Part shown: positions 20,284 to 32,174 of the stretch, piece after piece | Layout: each line of letters starts with the position of its first letter | Position numbering within the stretch: the first letter of the stretch is position 1 | Origin: Sorghum bicolor | Taxonomy: Eukaryota > Streptophyta > Magnoliopsida > Poales > Poaceae | DNA length: 64,000 nucleotides | Direction: 5' to 3' | Assembly: GCF_000003195.3 (NCBI RefSeq) | Contig: NC_012878.2 | Span: 51,212,629-51,276,628, forward strand | Notes under the pieces: model-generated | Database searches by the model: none | What the model saw: the letters and a program-made list of their open reading frames with translations, nothing else | Told to the model about the DNA's origin: nothing | Program-made: the position numbers and the translations under genes

Positions 20284-22560
20284 ATGCGAAGTCGTAAAGT
20301 TCAATGGCCAATCTTATATCTTGTTTGATATGGACCATGAGAACCCGCGCTACATGACGACTGAGGCAATAAATGTAATCTTTGGTGCTCCAAAAGGCAC
20401 GGATAGCAATGCAGTGCCTGAGGTGGCGGGCACGGAGCTGGTTCAACTGCTGCGTGCATTGTTTGTCCTAGGCCCGAAAGATCGCATTACTAACGATCAC
20501 ATCTTATCTGCGGCAGAGTATGCTAAGGAATGTGATGATGTGAACCTTGAATTCATGTGCTTCTTCTTGCTTCTGTTTAATAGGCTGCTGATACCTAGCA
20601 CTGCACAGTATATCTATGTTCGTTCCATTGGTTATGCTGCAGACTTGGAATGGATAGGCAAAGTTAACTGGTGTAAGCTTGCGCTGGACAATATTGCATT
20701 GAGTTTTGTCCACAGATCTGTTTATAACCCAACGACATTACTTGTAAGCTTCTTTCCTCTTATCCTTCATTTTTCTTGGGACACATTCACTCTCTAAAAG
20801 TGACTATGGTTTACAGATTTTTTTGCTTGACATTATTGATTGGAGTCATCAAGAGGATGGTAAGCCTATTGTTCCTCCAATAAATTTCTATACTACAGAG
20901 AAGGTGTTGGAGCTTTCATCAAAGTTAGATATAAATGAAATAAAGGTAATGTTTTTTATCTCAGAAAAGTAGCTCCATTAAACATTGGCTCTAAGCATAT
21001 CACTAGAGACCAAATGATATACAAAGTCTGGTGCATGATCAGTATACATACAAGTTTCAGTATCTTCCATATGTTAATGTTTTTACTCTACGATCTTGCT
21101 ATAAATTGTTGATGCATTGAATTACATTTTATGTGCATGTTTGTAGTTCAAACCCTGGGAGGACACGGTCTACGCCAAGAAAGGCGTAGAACAGCCTCAG
21201 ATCCAGAAAGGGGTACAACAGCGCGAACAGACTAAGAAGATGCCTAGGAAGAAACCCAAACAAGATGCAAGGAAAAAGGAATCTAAAAAAAAGTACTTTC
21301 CACTGCACATTGAAGTTGAGTACTTTCCACTCAAGTTGAGTACTTTTAGGAATGTGCAGAAGATGGCACATCTGTGCCCATTCCTTTGCTAAAGGATTTG
21401 TTGAAGCCATGTCTTGAAATGCTTCCAAGGGATATGCAATCTTCAGCCATCATAGCCGTAGATCGGGCTCAACGGGAGATAGCAAGTAACATAAAGCGCA
21501 TCATTAATGACCATGTGATCAGCGTTGCCACAAATATGGCGAGTCAGTTTCAAGCTGATCTTGATCCCAATAAATCTGCTAGTAGTTCAAAGGATCCAAT
21601 GACGTCCCTGGGTGTTGATTCCAATAATTCTGCTGGTAATTCGAAGGATCCAGTGACGCCCCTGGATGATGGTTCGCCATATATTGGGGATCTAGTGATG
21701 ACCCCCTCCAAGGACAGTGTTTCTGAATTGCCATATATTGGGGATCCAGTGAACCCCTCCAGGGTCAGTGATTCTTTACCACCATATCTTTTTCTTTCCT
21801 CCCGTCTTTTCGCTATAGATGCGGCGAAAGTTCCTGCTTCTGCAGCATGTATTCTTTCAAGCATAAGGAAGAGGAAATGCGGTAAGATCAAGATGTCTTC
21901 AGTTAAATGGCCAGATACTTGCAAAGAACTCTCTGAGGTTTATTGAGTTAGCGGCAAATAGAAATATGACAGAGCAAGAGAAAAAACAGCAGCCAGAGAC
22001 AGAGGAAACAGTACAAGAGAAAGTGCAGCAGCCAGGGACAGAGGACGAGAGAGAGAGATTGCAGGGGACACAGAAAGAGACAGGGAAAGGGAAAGAGACA
22101 CTGCAGGGGAATGTGCAAAACATTCCCAAACCTAGGAAGAGGAGGTCCATAGGGTAACCCAGGATCAGTTCGTGAAACATTTTTAGTAAACATGGATGGC
22201 CGCCATTTGCATCTCCACTGTTTAGTGTACGCATTGTGCCAACAAAAGCTATGGTCAATGAGACCATCACTCATATGTGTTCTAGCGAGACTCTACCTGA
22301 AGAGTAAGTATCATGCCATGTTGTATTTACTTGTCAATAAGACCCTTAACAAGATTTTCCTTACTATGTGTTGAATTTGTCGACAGAGATACATTGATAC
22401 GTATCAGAGGGGTGAGCATCTCTAAAAATGCACTGACTGGGCTGTTCTTGATCAATGAGAAGATAAGTCTGGACATCATGAGAGCATTCCTAATATGCTT
22501 CAGATCTGATAACCGTTTTGGAACAAAATTCTTTTTCCTGCCACAATCGATGGTAAGTCA
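20284..22560 (+). pseudogene. Ulp1-type (aminotransferase-like/Ulp1) gene, copy B, truncated at both ends
   Basis: Exon-like blocks with splice sites. 20284-20743 reads SYILFDMDHENPRYMTTEAI, LRALFVLGPKDRITNDH and MCFFLLLFNRLLIPSTAQYI, similar to the plant-mobile-domain-like part of Ulp1-type grass genes. 20817-20945 reads IFLLDIIDWSHQEDGKPIVP. 21147 to about 21350 is lysine-rich. 21374-21946 reads LLKDLLKPCLEMLPRDMQSS followed by three degenerate SKDPVTPLD-type repeats. About 22175 on contains ISKNALTGLFLINEKISLDI. A one-base frame change near 21340, next to a short tandem duplication (GTTGAGTACTTTCC), and stops at 21946 and 22157 argue for a pseudogene. The 5' end is replaced by LTR, and the 3' end by copia sequence near 22560, before the protease catalytic residues. 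Family call is tentative. Confidence 0.55.
21802..22521 (+). repeat. Right arm of ~720-bp inverted repeat
   Basis: Reverse complement of 10861-11578. The left arm ends exactly where the Athila-like element starts (AGACGG), and this arm continues past the matching CCGTCT, so the element entered the left copy. Confidence 0.85.
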
Positions 22561-22564
22561 TTAC

Positions 22565-24532
22565 CCACAATCCCTGGTCCGGCACCATCCAGATGTGGCC
22601 AGGAGGTCCTCGTCCGCCACTGGCACCCATCTCGGTGCCCCCTCATCTCCAGATGCAGCATCAGGCTCAGCAGCAGGCGCAGCACCGGGCACAGCAGCAG
22701 GCCCTATTTGGTCAGCAGCAGCAGGAGGAGGCGCTTGTTGCTCACGGCAACCCACTGGTCAGTGGGCTGCTCCGGGGTTTTACAGCCCTATGACCGGCCT
22801 GCCTTCTTGGGACCCGACGGATCTCGTCACCGTCTTCAGCACGACAATGTTGACCCCTCCTTCGACCAACGAGTGGTACTTCGACTCAGGTGCTACTTCA
22901 CATATGACATCTCAGCCCTCCTCACTTTCACATGTTCTTCTTCCACGGTACCCTAACCCTTCATCTATTATTGTCGGTAATGGCTCTCTTATTCATGTCA
23001 CTGCCACTGGCTCCACAGAGTTATCATCCAAATTGCGTCTTAATAATATCTTTGTATCACTACAAATTATTAAGAATCTTATCTCTATTCGCCAATTTAC
23101 TATTGACAATAATTGCTCTGTTGAGTTTGACCCCGCTGGTTGTTCTGTGAAGGTTCTTCCGTCTCGAAAAGAGATCATCCAATGCAATAGCTCTGGGCCG
23201 TTGTACCCACTTCGCCTTCCACCAGCACTCTCCTTTGCTACGCAGGGCTCCTCTCCACAGTGGCATCGGTGTCTTGGGCATCCTGGCCATGAGGCTCTGC
23301 CAAAGCTAGCGTCTAGTGTTTCACTCCCTATTCAGGATTGTTCATATTTATGTCATGCGTGTCAACTCAGGCGCACCTTAAATCTGACACTTTGAGCACG
23401 CTTGCTCAATTCATCACCCACGTCTCCACTCAGTTTGGCGCCCGCGTCAAAGCAGTACAGTGCAACAACGGGAGAGAGTTTGACAACTCTAGCACCCGCC
23501 TCTTCTTCCTCACCTAGGGCATCCACCTTTGCATGTCCTGTCGTTACACCTCGCCTCAGAATGGTAAATCTGAACGTGTTATTTGATCTATCAATAATGT
23601 TGTTTGCTCCCTGCTCTTTTAGGCGTCCATGCCTCCCTCCTACTGGGTGGAGGCTCTCTCCACGGCGACTGTCCTTCTCAACATATTGCCCACAAAGACT
23701 CTAAAATTCTCGACTCCACATCTTGCCTTATTTGGCAAACCACCCACATATGATCATCTACGAGTCTTCGGTTGCAAATGTTATCCCAACATGTCTGCCA
23801 CTGCTCCTCACAAGCTTGCACCTAGGTCTGTCCTGTGTCTTCCTAGGCTACTTAACTCATCATAAAGGGTACTGTTGCCTTGACCTATCATCTAATAGAG
23901 TCATCATTTCCCGGCACGTCATCTTCGATGAAACAGAATTCCCTTTCGCTGAGCGCCATGGTCCTAGTACTCCAGCAGATCTCGAGTTTCTTGCCGATGA
24001 CACTACTGATGTTGTGCCCGTTCCTATTGGACCGTCGCACAAATGTTTGACTGTAGGAACTTCTCCCAATACCCCTAATGCCGCCTGCGCCCCGGCCAGT
24101 CCTTGTGAGGTTGTGCCTGGGGCACCCCTGGAGTCTCCCGAGGATGCTGAGGATCCTCCCACACCCGCGCTCTACGTCCCCCTGCGCTGCGGATGTCAGG
24201 GACATCCACCGCACCACGCGCGGTCCCTAGGAGTCCCCCTTTCGTGCCACACGCGACCCTAGAGTTGCCCGATGCGTCGTCACCCTCTGTGCCGCCCGCA
24301 GGCTCCCCGACACTTGTGCACGTGCCTCGCGGGCCGCCCCCAGGGTTCCCTTCTCTCCGGCTGGCTCGCGACTTCACATACGTCTACACGCGCCGCCCGT
24401 GTGAGCCACCAGCCGCCCTGACTGCTACATTAGCTGATGCACCGGTCGCCCCTGGTGCACCGTCCGCCATTGCTGCACCAGCAGCACATGATGCACCGCC
24501 CGTCGCTGCTGCTGCAGCAGCACCGTGTCACA
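22565..24532 (+). pseudogene. Decayed Ty1/copia pol, 5' part (gag tail, protease, integrase)
   Basis: Begins inside gag (NPWSGTIQMWPGG, then a glutamine-rich tract). It goes on to protease EWYFDSGATSHMTSQP, the pre-integrase QWHRCLGHPGHEAL and integrase pieces (GKSERV-like, then MPPSYWVEALSTATVLLNIL and HLRVFGCKCYPN), and a proline/alanine-rich linker. Several frameshifts (near 22790, 23390, 23590, 23860) and stops break it. Its front end is missing and abuts the Ulp1-type gene. It is interrupted by the solo LTR at 24538 and resumes at 28379. Confidence 0.85.
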
Positions 24533-24537
24533 CACTG

Positions 24538-27500
24538 GTTTTAAAAACAAGAGCAAAGTCATCATATGTGTGCCCAGGAAGTCCACACATACTACAAAAG
24601 AATAGAAATATCAGAAATAATATTATATATAGCAGAAAACATATTTATAATAACACTTACAACAATCAGAGTACGCGGAAACAATAGCTAAACTTCTTAG
24701 GCTCCAATCTTCTCAGGGACAGCTGACTGGGGGCTCCGTATGCCAAGCACTTCTAATAGGTTTCTAGAAAACTCTACGACATCTTTGTCCTTCTTCTGAG
24801 CAACACTTTACTACACAGTAGGGTGTGGGGGAAAATAGCAAGGGTGAGTTCATGTCGAACTCAACAAGTATAGACGAAAAGTATAATGACATGCAAGGCT
24901 TAATCAAAGGAAAAGCTGACACTGTTGCAAGTGAGCTTTTTAGTTGGTAAAATTTTATTACAACTCTATTACTAAACAACCTATTACTAGTTATGAGTAG
25001 AGCATCCCAACCCTTATTTAGATGAAAGTAAATTAACAATATTATTATTCATTATTATAACAATTATTATTATTAAGGTTACCGAAGTAGCAACCTCGGA
25101 TAGTAACTCAGGGTAGCAACCCTATTAAGTCATAGGATAGCAATCCCAATAAAGAACACAAGACAACAATCCTGCCAACACGAAATAGTCATTCCGCCAA
25201 AGCACGAGGTAGCAACCTCAACCAAGTTCCGCCTCCAAGTTCCATGTGATTCCAATTTGCTCATCATATGAGAGTCTGGGCCGCTCGTGACCGTGAGCAT
25301 CGCTGATATATCAGTTTGATCAAACTCTGCAGAGGTTGTACACTTTCACTTCAACTCGTGATTCCCATTTGCCCGGGGTCGCGACTCCACAAAACACTAC
25401 CAAGGTGAGCAGGCAAGATTTCACTACGAGACTTTTCACAGGTTCTAGCTAATAGAGTGCAACTCGTAAGTTTTGGCCGGGGCGCGCAGCAGTCGTGCCT
25501 ATGCAATGGGACCCCAAACTGACCGACCTCTTAATATGAATACTCAAGCTACTTCCTGACGCCTACCCAGAAAGTCACACCCTACTAGTAGAGGTCGTGA
25601 TACTATGTCAAGCCAGAGCCATATAGCTTGAAGCTGTAAGTCCCAGGGGGCCGCTCCATGACTAAGTCCTTACGGAGGGCGGCAACGAGTACCCCCGGAA
25701 ACCGGGCCAAGCTCTAGTACTCGTTCCCCCTTTCCTCAACAAACCACGATGCTCGCAAGCACCGTAACATCTCCATCACCGAAGTGACCATTGTTCATCA
25801 TTTAAATATTAATCATTATTGAAGAATTTGTTAAGCAAGATCATTACTTTCATTTATCATATGGAATATATGAGTAGAGCAACTAAGCATATCTACTATT
25901 CACTATACTACCCATGTATAAACCCAAGAGTGCAAGGAATACAGTAGAGGGCTAGTCATGTCCTTAGGGTTTGGAGTATTACGACACATGCAATGAAAAG
26001 TAAATATATTTAAAGTTCATAGGTACAATATAATCAAAGGGTGCGTGCACTTGCCTTTATTCCCAGTGTATAACTGCTCAGAATTCTTTGGCTTCTAGCT
26101 TCTGATCTTCCGCTTCTATTGTACTTGTCGGTTCGCCACTCCTGGCCTTCAGTGCTAACGAACCGCTCTTTAGCTACTCACACCAACCAAGCAAACAGGC
26201 ACCAACAGACACGACTAAGAATAACTCATCACAAAAAGGAAAAGCTTTAAAAGAGAGCGCACTAAACGACATGGATCGATGCTAAGGTCAAGAGAGCGCA
26301 AAAACAGCCGAGAACGGAGCTATCGCCGTAAAGAACACGACTATCGAGATGTTTGCAACAAATGAAGAAGATAGATTATAAGCTTGATGCATTTTATTTG
26401 ATGAAATAAGATGCTAGACATTTCGAAAAGTTCCTAAAATTGGATTAACCAGTTTATGTTGAATTATAAAAACCGGAGTTAAACTTTAGTTATATTTTAA
26501 TTGTAGATGATTATATATATCATTTAAGTCATTTAAGCTTTTGTAATTTTAGAAAATATAAAGCAAGTGAGAGCAACTAATCAAATACAAACATGTGTCG
26601 CATTTATACTAAACAAGTTATAACTAATAAAGAATCATTTAAGTTGATATTAGTAATGTTAGCATTTATTTATAAAAGATCAGTTACTTTTAATCCAAAA
26701 GACATTACATAAATATTAAAAAAATTAATTATATACTTTATGGTTAACTAGAAGAATTATAATTAGTAAATATTTAAGTTAACATTAATCAAGTTAATAT
26801 TTGATTATAAAAGACCAGAGCGTAAACCTTAAATACTTATTTAATTAATTAAAAAGGGAATTTAATAAACATTAAATAAATTAATTATATTCATAAACAC
26901 GGGACATGAAAAACAGTCGCAAAGCTATAAAAACGGAATTATAACACTAGGTTGCTTTTAATTAACAAAGTTATTAAGTAAATATTAATCAAATTGCATT
27001 TAAATTAATAAATTTATAATTGAGTTATGTGATAAACCTTAACACTACTACGTATAGCACGATGATATAAAAACAATGCAACTTGAACCACTCAAATCGG
27101 GCGTAATATGTAAGAAAAGTGGAGATAAAATGATCGATGGCAAAATTGTAAATATGAGCATCTTCTACCTTCACCTTCGTCTTCTTCACGTACGCACAGA
27201 GGAAAGTGCTCTGCTGCACATCGGGGGGGGGGGGGGGGAGGGGAGGCTTGGTCGGGACTTGGCCAGGCCGGCTGCTCAGCAGCACGCGGCCGAGATGACC
27301 CGCGTGCGAGGCCGAGGCAAGGGCCCGGCGGCGAGCCGCACGGACCCGGCCATGCGGCCGTGAGCGGTGCCGGCAGGGCAGCTGCTGCAAGCAGCTCGCA
27401 AGAGAAGTGCGCTCAGCGCGTGGCTTGACGTGGTGGCGTGGTTAGGGTCGGGGCAGCGGCGCCAGGCCCGAGGTGAGGAGGGCCGCGGCAATGGCCGGAG

Positions 27501-27784
27501 ATAGCCTGGAACAAGAGAAGTAAAGTTCGTCGGAGAAGAGAGAGAATAAAAGGGAACCCATGGATTCACAAAACGAATGGCGCGCCGACGTAGAGGACGA
27601 GGAGACAAACCTCGGGATGATGACGGTTTTTGCAGAGGATGATGGAGGCGGCCGAAAAAGCTCGTCGAACTTTTCACTGGAAAAAGTTCGTCGGAAACGA
27701 GATCTGAAACTTCGGCGATCAATCTACGAGGCTACGAGCGGCGGCTCAGAAAAAGGGTCGTACTTCTGGCATCGAGGGCTACAC

Positions 27785-27839
<55 letters not shown>

Positions 27840-28373
27840 TGTAGGGTTTGGAGACTTTTCGAATTTTCTTAATTTCGGAATTTATAAATATCATTTTCGG
27901 TTCAAAAACAATTCTAGAAAAAGCTAAAATCATTTTAAATCCCTGAAAAATATTTTTAAAATTCCAAAAATCCAAGAAAAACTTGTATATATAGATTGGG
28001 AGATTTTGAATCCAAATAAAGTTTTTGGAGCCCATAAAATTACTTTAAAGCATCTAAAAATTAGATTTTTAGCTCTAGGAAAAATAGGAAAAAGTCCAAA
28101 AAAGTCAGGAAAATTCTCGAGAAGGATCAAACGGCGTCTAAACACGTTTTTGAAACTTAGCCAACCAAAAACACAAAACTCAAGCAACAAGCAAGCATCA
28201 CATCAATTAAAGCTTGCCTAATTAATTCCAAAATATTTGAAAAGCACTATTTTTCTTCGATAAAAATATATGGAAACATAAACTAGTTGGCAAATTTTAT
28301 CCATATATTAAAACCCTTCAATTTTTTATTGTTTTGTAATAACAGCCTAAAATAGAATTTTTGGGGTGTTATA
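24538..28373 (-). mobile_element. Solo LTR of a Tekay/Del-like gypsy element (~3.8 kb)
   Basis: Sits in the copia pol between two copies of CACTG (24533-24537, 28374-28378). On the minus strand it starts TATAACACCCC, close to the TGTAACACCC start of the complete element at 44597. It shares interior sequence with those LTRs in reverse, such as TGTACAACCTCTGCAGAG (near 25330 and 46717) and the CTCACGGT..GAGCGGCC block. It has no gag or pol, so it is a solo LTR left by recombination. It includes a G-run near 27226-27238 and a (TA)n tract. Short open frames within it have no recognisable product. Confidence 0.75.
27789..27836. repeat. (TA)n microsatellite
   Basis: Uninterrupted TA repeat of about 48 bases within the solo LTR. 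Confidence 0.95.
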
Positions 28374-28378
28374 CACTG

Positions 28379-29737
28379 CTGTCCAAAGGTACGGTTGCTG
28401 TTCCTCTAGTGGCCAACCAGCACCCCATGGGCACCTGTTCCAAGAGCAGCTACAAGATGCCCGCCATCTACCACGCCGTGCCCCTCTCTCCGGTGTCGAA
28501 GACCTTCCGTAGCGCTCTAGCTGACCCCAATTGGCGAGCCGCTATGGAGGAAGAACACGGTGCTCTCCTATAGAACCACACCTAGGATCTCGTGCCTCGT
28601 CCTCCTCGAGCCCATGTTGTCACTGGGAAGTGGATCTTCAAGCACAAACTTCAATCTTATGGCTCCCTCGAGCGGTACAAGACGCGTTGGGTTCTTCGTG
28701 GTTTTACCCAGTGGCCTGGTGTGGATTTTGATGAGACCTTCAGCCCTGTGGTGAAACCTCCTACTGTCCGCATGGTGCTCTCCTTAGCGCTCACTCGTCA
28801 CTGGCCCATTCACCAACTGGATGTGAAGAACGCCTTCCTTCATGGGACTTTGACTGAGACAGTGTACTCTCAGCAGCCGTCCGGGTTCGAAGATCCAGCT
28901 CATCCGGATTATGTCTGTCTCTTGAAGAAGTAGCTCTATGGCCTAAAGCAGGCTCCTTGTGCTTGGTACAGTCGGATGGCCTCTTACTTGCTGTCCATTG
29001 GGTTTGTTGAAGCCAAATCAGACACCTCACTCTTCATCTACGAGCGTGGATCAGACACAGCCTATTTGTTGCTCTATGTCGATGGTATTGTCCTCACAGC
29101 CTCGTCGTCAGCCTTTCTTAGGCGGATCATCTTCGGCTCTTCAGCGAGAGTTCGCCATGAAAGATCTTGGTGAACTACATCACTTTCTCAATATGCATGT
29201 TCAGCGGCGTGGTGATGGACTATTGCTCTCAAAGTGATAGTACATGCTGGACATCTTAGATCGCATTGGGATGGCTGAGTTCAAGTTCTGCTCTACACCA
29301 GTTGACACCAACTCTAAGGTTGCTGCAGCTGAGGGGGCCCTGTGTCTGATGCTACAGACTTTCACAGCCTTGCTGGAGCTCTTCACTACTTGACGTTCAC
29401 TCGCCTAAACATTACATATGCAGTTCAGCAGGTCTACCTCCACATGCATGACCCTCGAGAGCCTCACCTTGCTGCTCTAAAGCGGATTCTTCGCTATGTT
29501 CGGGGCACACTTCACCCCGGTCTACTGCTGCAACCGACTACTTCAATTCATCTTATTGTCTACACCGATGTTGATTGGGCTGGCTGTCCCGACACTCGCA
29601 GATCCACCTCGGGTTATGCAGTGTTCCTCAATGACAACCTTGATTCCTCGTCTTCCTAGCACCAGAATACAATATCAAGATCAAGTGCTAAAGCCGAGTA
29701 TCACGCAGTAGCCAATGGAGTTGCAGAGGTGGCCCCC
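28379..29737 (+). pseudogene. Decayed Ty1/copia pol, 3' part (RT and RNase H)
   Basis: Continues the copia frame after the solo LTR: HPMGTCSKS (normally HxMxTRSKxG), KTFRSALADPNWRAAMEEEH, GKWIFKHKLQ, RYKTRWVLRGFTQ, PIHQLDVKNAFLHG and LYVDGIVL (normally LYVDDIVL, so the catalytic YVDD is mutated). RNase H pieces follow: YTDVDWAGCPDTRRSTSGY and SSAKAEYHAVANGVAEV. In-frame stops lie at 28571, 28583, 28931, 29235, 29238 and 29657, with one frameshift near 29120. The frame ends where gypsy sequence starts. Confidence 0.85.
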
Positions 29738-31988
29738 CTTAGGCGCACCACACTGGTTTTCTTCGATGATATCCTCATCTACAGCACCTCGTGGGCGAAG
29801 CACCTTCAGCACGTTGGGCTGGTCCTCAGCGCTCTCAGGGCGCATGACCTCTTCCTCAAGCAGTCCAAGTGCTCTTTTGGTGCCTCTTATGTGGCCTACC
29901 TGGGTCACGTCATCTCCACGGATGACGTCGCCATGGACAGCGACAAGGTGGACGCTGTCACAGCCTGGCTGGTCCCTCGCTCTCCCCACGGCGTGCGTGG
30001 GTTCCTGGGGTTGGCCAGGTACAACAGGAAGTTCATCAAAGATTTCGGCACCATCGCCGCGCCACTGACACGCCTCCTGCGCAAGGAGGCGTTTGCGTGG
30101 GATGCAGCGGTGGACGAGGCCTTCTCCAACCTAAAGCGCGCTCTGTCCTCGGCACCGATGTTGCAGATGCCGGACTTTGAGCCGCTCTTCGTCGTCGACT
30201 GCAATGCCTCCGGTACCGGCTTTGGCGCGGTCCTCCACCAGGGGCGGGTCCCTGGCTTTCTTCAGTTGGCCCTTTGCTGCGCGCCACATCAAGCAGGCGG
30301 CATATGAGCGTGAGCGCATTGGCGGCCGTACCTCTAGGACCACCGTTTCCTAGTCCACACTGACCACTACAGCTTGAAGTTCCTGCTAGACCAGCGGCTG
30401 TCCACTGTTCCCCAGCATCAGTGGCTCAGCAAGCTGTTCGGGTTCGACTTCACCGTCGAGTATCGGCCGGGTCGCTTAAACGCGGCGGCCAATGCTCTCT
30501 CCCGCCATGACGAGGACATACTCACAGCAGTGGCCGTGTCGGGACCGTCCTTCTGCCTCTACGACGACATCCAGGCAGCCATGGCGACGGATCCAGAGGC
30601 CGGCGACCTCGTCCAGCGGCTAGCCGCCGGGTCCCTGGAGGACCCCTAGCGCACGGCTAATGGCTTGCTACTCCACGGCAAGCGGGTGTTCGTTCCTGAC
30701 CACGCCGACCTTCGGCCTTAAGTGGTGGCGCTGGTGCACACGGCCGGCCATGAATGCATTCAGAAGACCCTCGTCTGCCTTCGCTAGAACTTCTACTTCC
30801 CGGGTGATCGTGACGTGGTGCAGAATTTTGTCCGCTCGTGTGACACGTGCGAGCAGAACAAAACCCCGACCACGCACCCGGCCGGGCTTCTACAGCCCCT
30901 TGATGTTCCCTCGTAGGTGTGGGCAAACATCTCCATGGACTTCGTCGATGGCCTTCCCAAGGTGCATGGCAAGTCGGTCATCTAGACTGTGGTTGATCGC
31001 CTCTCCAAGTATGCTTACTTCATCGCCCTTAGCCACCCCTACACGGCTGCGTCCGTGGCGCGTGCTTTCTTCAAGGGCATCGTGCGCCTCCACGGCTTCC
31101 CCACCTCCATCATCAGCGACCGCGACCCCGTCTTCACCACCAACCTCTGGCGTGACCTTTTTAAGCTTGCAGGTATGAAGCAGCGTATGAGTACGGCCTT
31201 CCATCCACAAACGGATGGCCAATCAAAGGCGGTCAACCGGATCATCGTGATGTATCTTCGCTGCATCATGGGTGATCGCCCTCGCTCGTGGGTCGATTGG
31301 CTGTCCTGGGCGGAGTATTGGTATAACACATCCTTCCAGAGTGCTCTCCGCGCTACGCCATTTGAGGTGGTCTACGACCATTCACCACCACCTCTACTGC
31401 CGCTTTAGCATGGCGTGGCTCAGACCGAGGCGACCGAGGCCATGCTTCGGGACTGGGACGCCTTCGTGGAGGAGGTCCGGGAGCGCCTTCTTCAAGCCTA
31501 GCAGTACGCCAAGCGCCACTACGACGATCACCACTGCGATGTGTCCTTCGAGGTGGGCGCGTGGGTGCTCCTGCGTCTTCTCCACCGCCCAACGTAGGTG
31601 CTCGCGGCCCAGCCCAAGGGAAAGCTGCAGCCACGATACGCTGGTTCGTTCCTCGTCCTGGAGCGCATTGGCCCCGTGGCGTACCATCTGCAGCTTCCGC
31701 CCGGCGCTCGTCTACACGATGTTTTCCATGTCAGCCAGCTGAAGGAGTACAAAGAAACGCCACCGGCAGCTCCGGTTGCTCTGCAACCTGTCCAAGATGG
31801 CCGTTTACTACCAGCACCCGATCAGGTGCTTCGTGCTCAGCTCCGCCGTGGCAACTGGCACGTCTTGGTCCAGTGGCAGGGCTTACCTGTAGAGGACGCT
31901 ACCTGGGACCTAGGAGCCCTTGACTGCGTTCAAGGAGCAGTAACCTGAGGTGCAGCTCGAGGACGAGTTGCTTGAGGAGGCGGGGAGA
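29738..31988 (+). pseudogene. Chromovirus (Ty3/gypsy) pol fragment: RT half, RNase H, integrase, chromodomain
   Basis: Starts in the middle of gypsy reverse transcriptase (LVFFDDILIYS). It then has YLGHVIS, GVRGFLGLARYNRKFI, RNase H (DCNASGTGFGAVL, HTDHYSLKFLL), the integrase zinc finger (CDTCEQNKT), SMDFVDGLPK, ISDRDPVFT and FHPQTDGQS. The chain ends KLQPRYAGSFLVLERIGPVA and a chromodomain-like WHVLVQWQGLPVEDATWDLG. One frame is kept from 30335 to 31948 with nine nonsense codons (30335, 30647, 30719, 30785, 30914, 30983, 31406, 31499, 31595). Frame is lost only near 30240. Gag, protease and the first half of RT are absent. Confidence 0.88.
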
Positions 31989-31989
31989 C

Positions 31990-32174
31990 ATGTTATGACC
32001 GGCGTCAAGTACTCAAGGCGCAACCGGTCATCTAGTGGCTAATTGGTCCTTAATTATCTATTTGAGTATTTTATATTTATATATTAGTGTGAGGGTTATT
32101 TAGCAAAAGAGAAGATTCTTAGACTATAAATATTTGTAATAGGGAGGGATTATTTGGGAATTAAGTAGAAACAA
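31990..32174 (+). repeat. Fragment of gypsy 3' LTR
   Basis: TGTTATGACCGG follows a purine-rich GGAGGCGGGGAGACA after the chromodomain, the usual PPT/LTR junction. Only about 185 bases remain before LINE sequence begins. Confidence 0.6.

Noticed and set aside
27025..27722. Alanine/arginine-rich frames within the solo LTR
   Set aside because: GC-rich part of an LTR, comparable to the GC-rich part of the chromovirus LTR; no domain.
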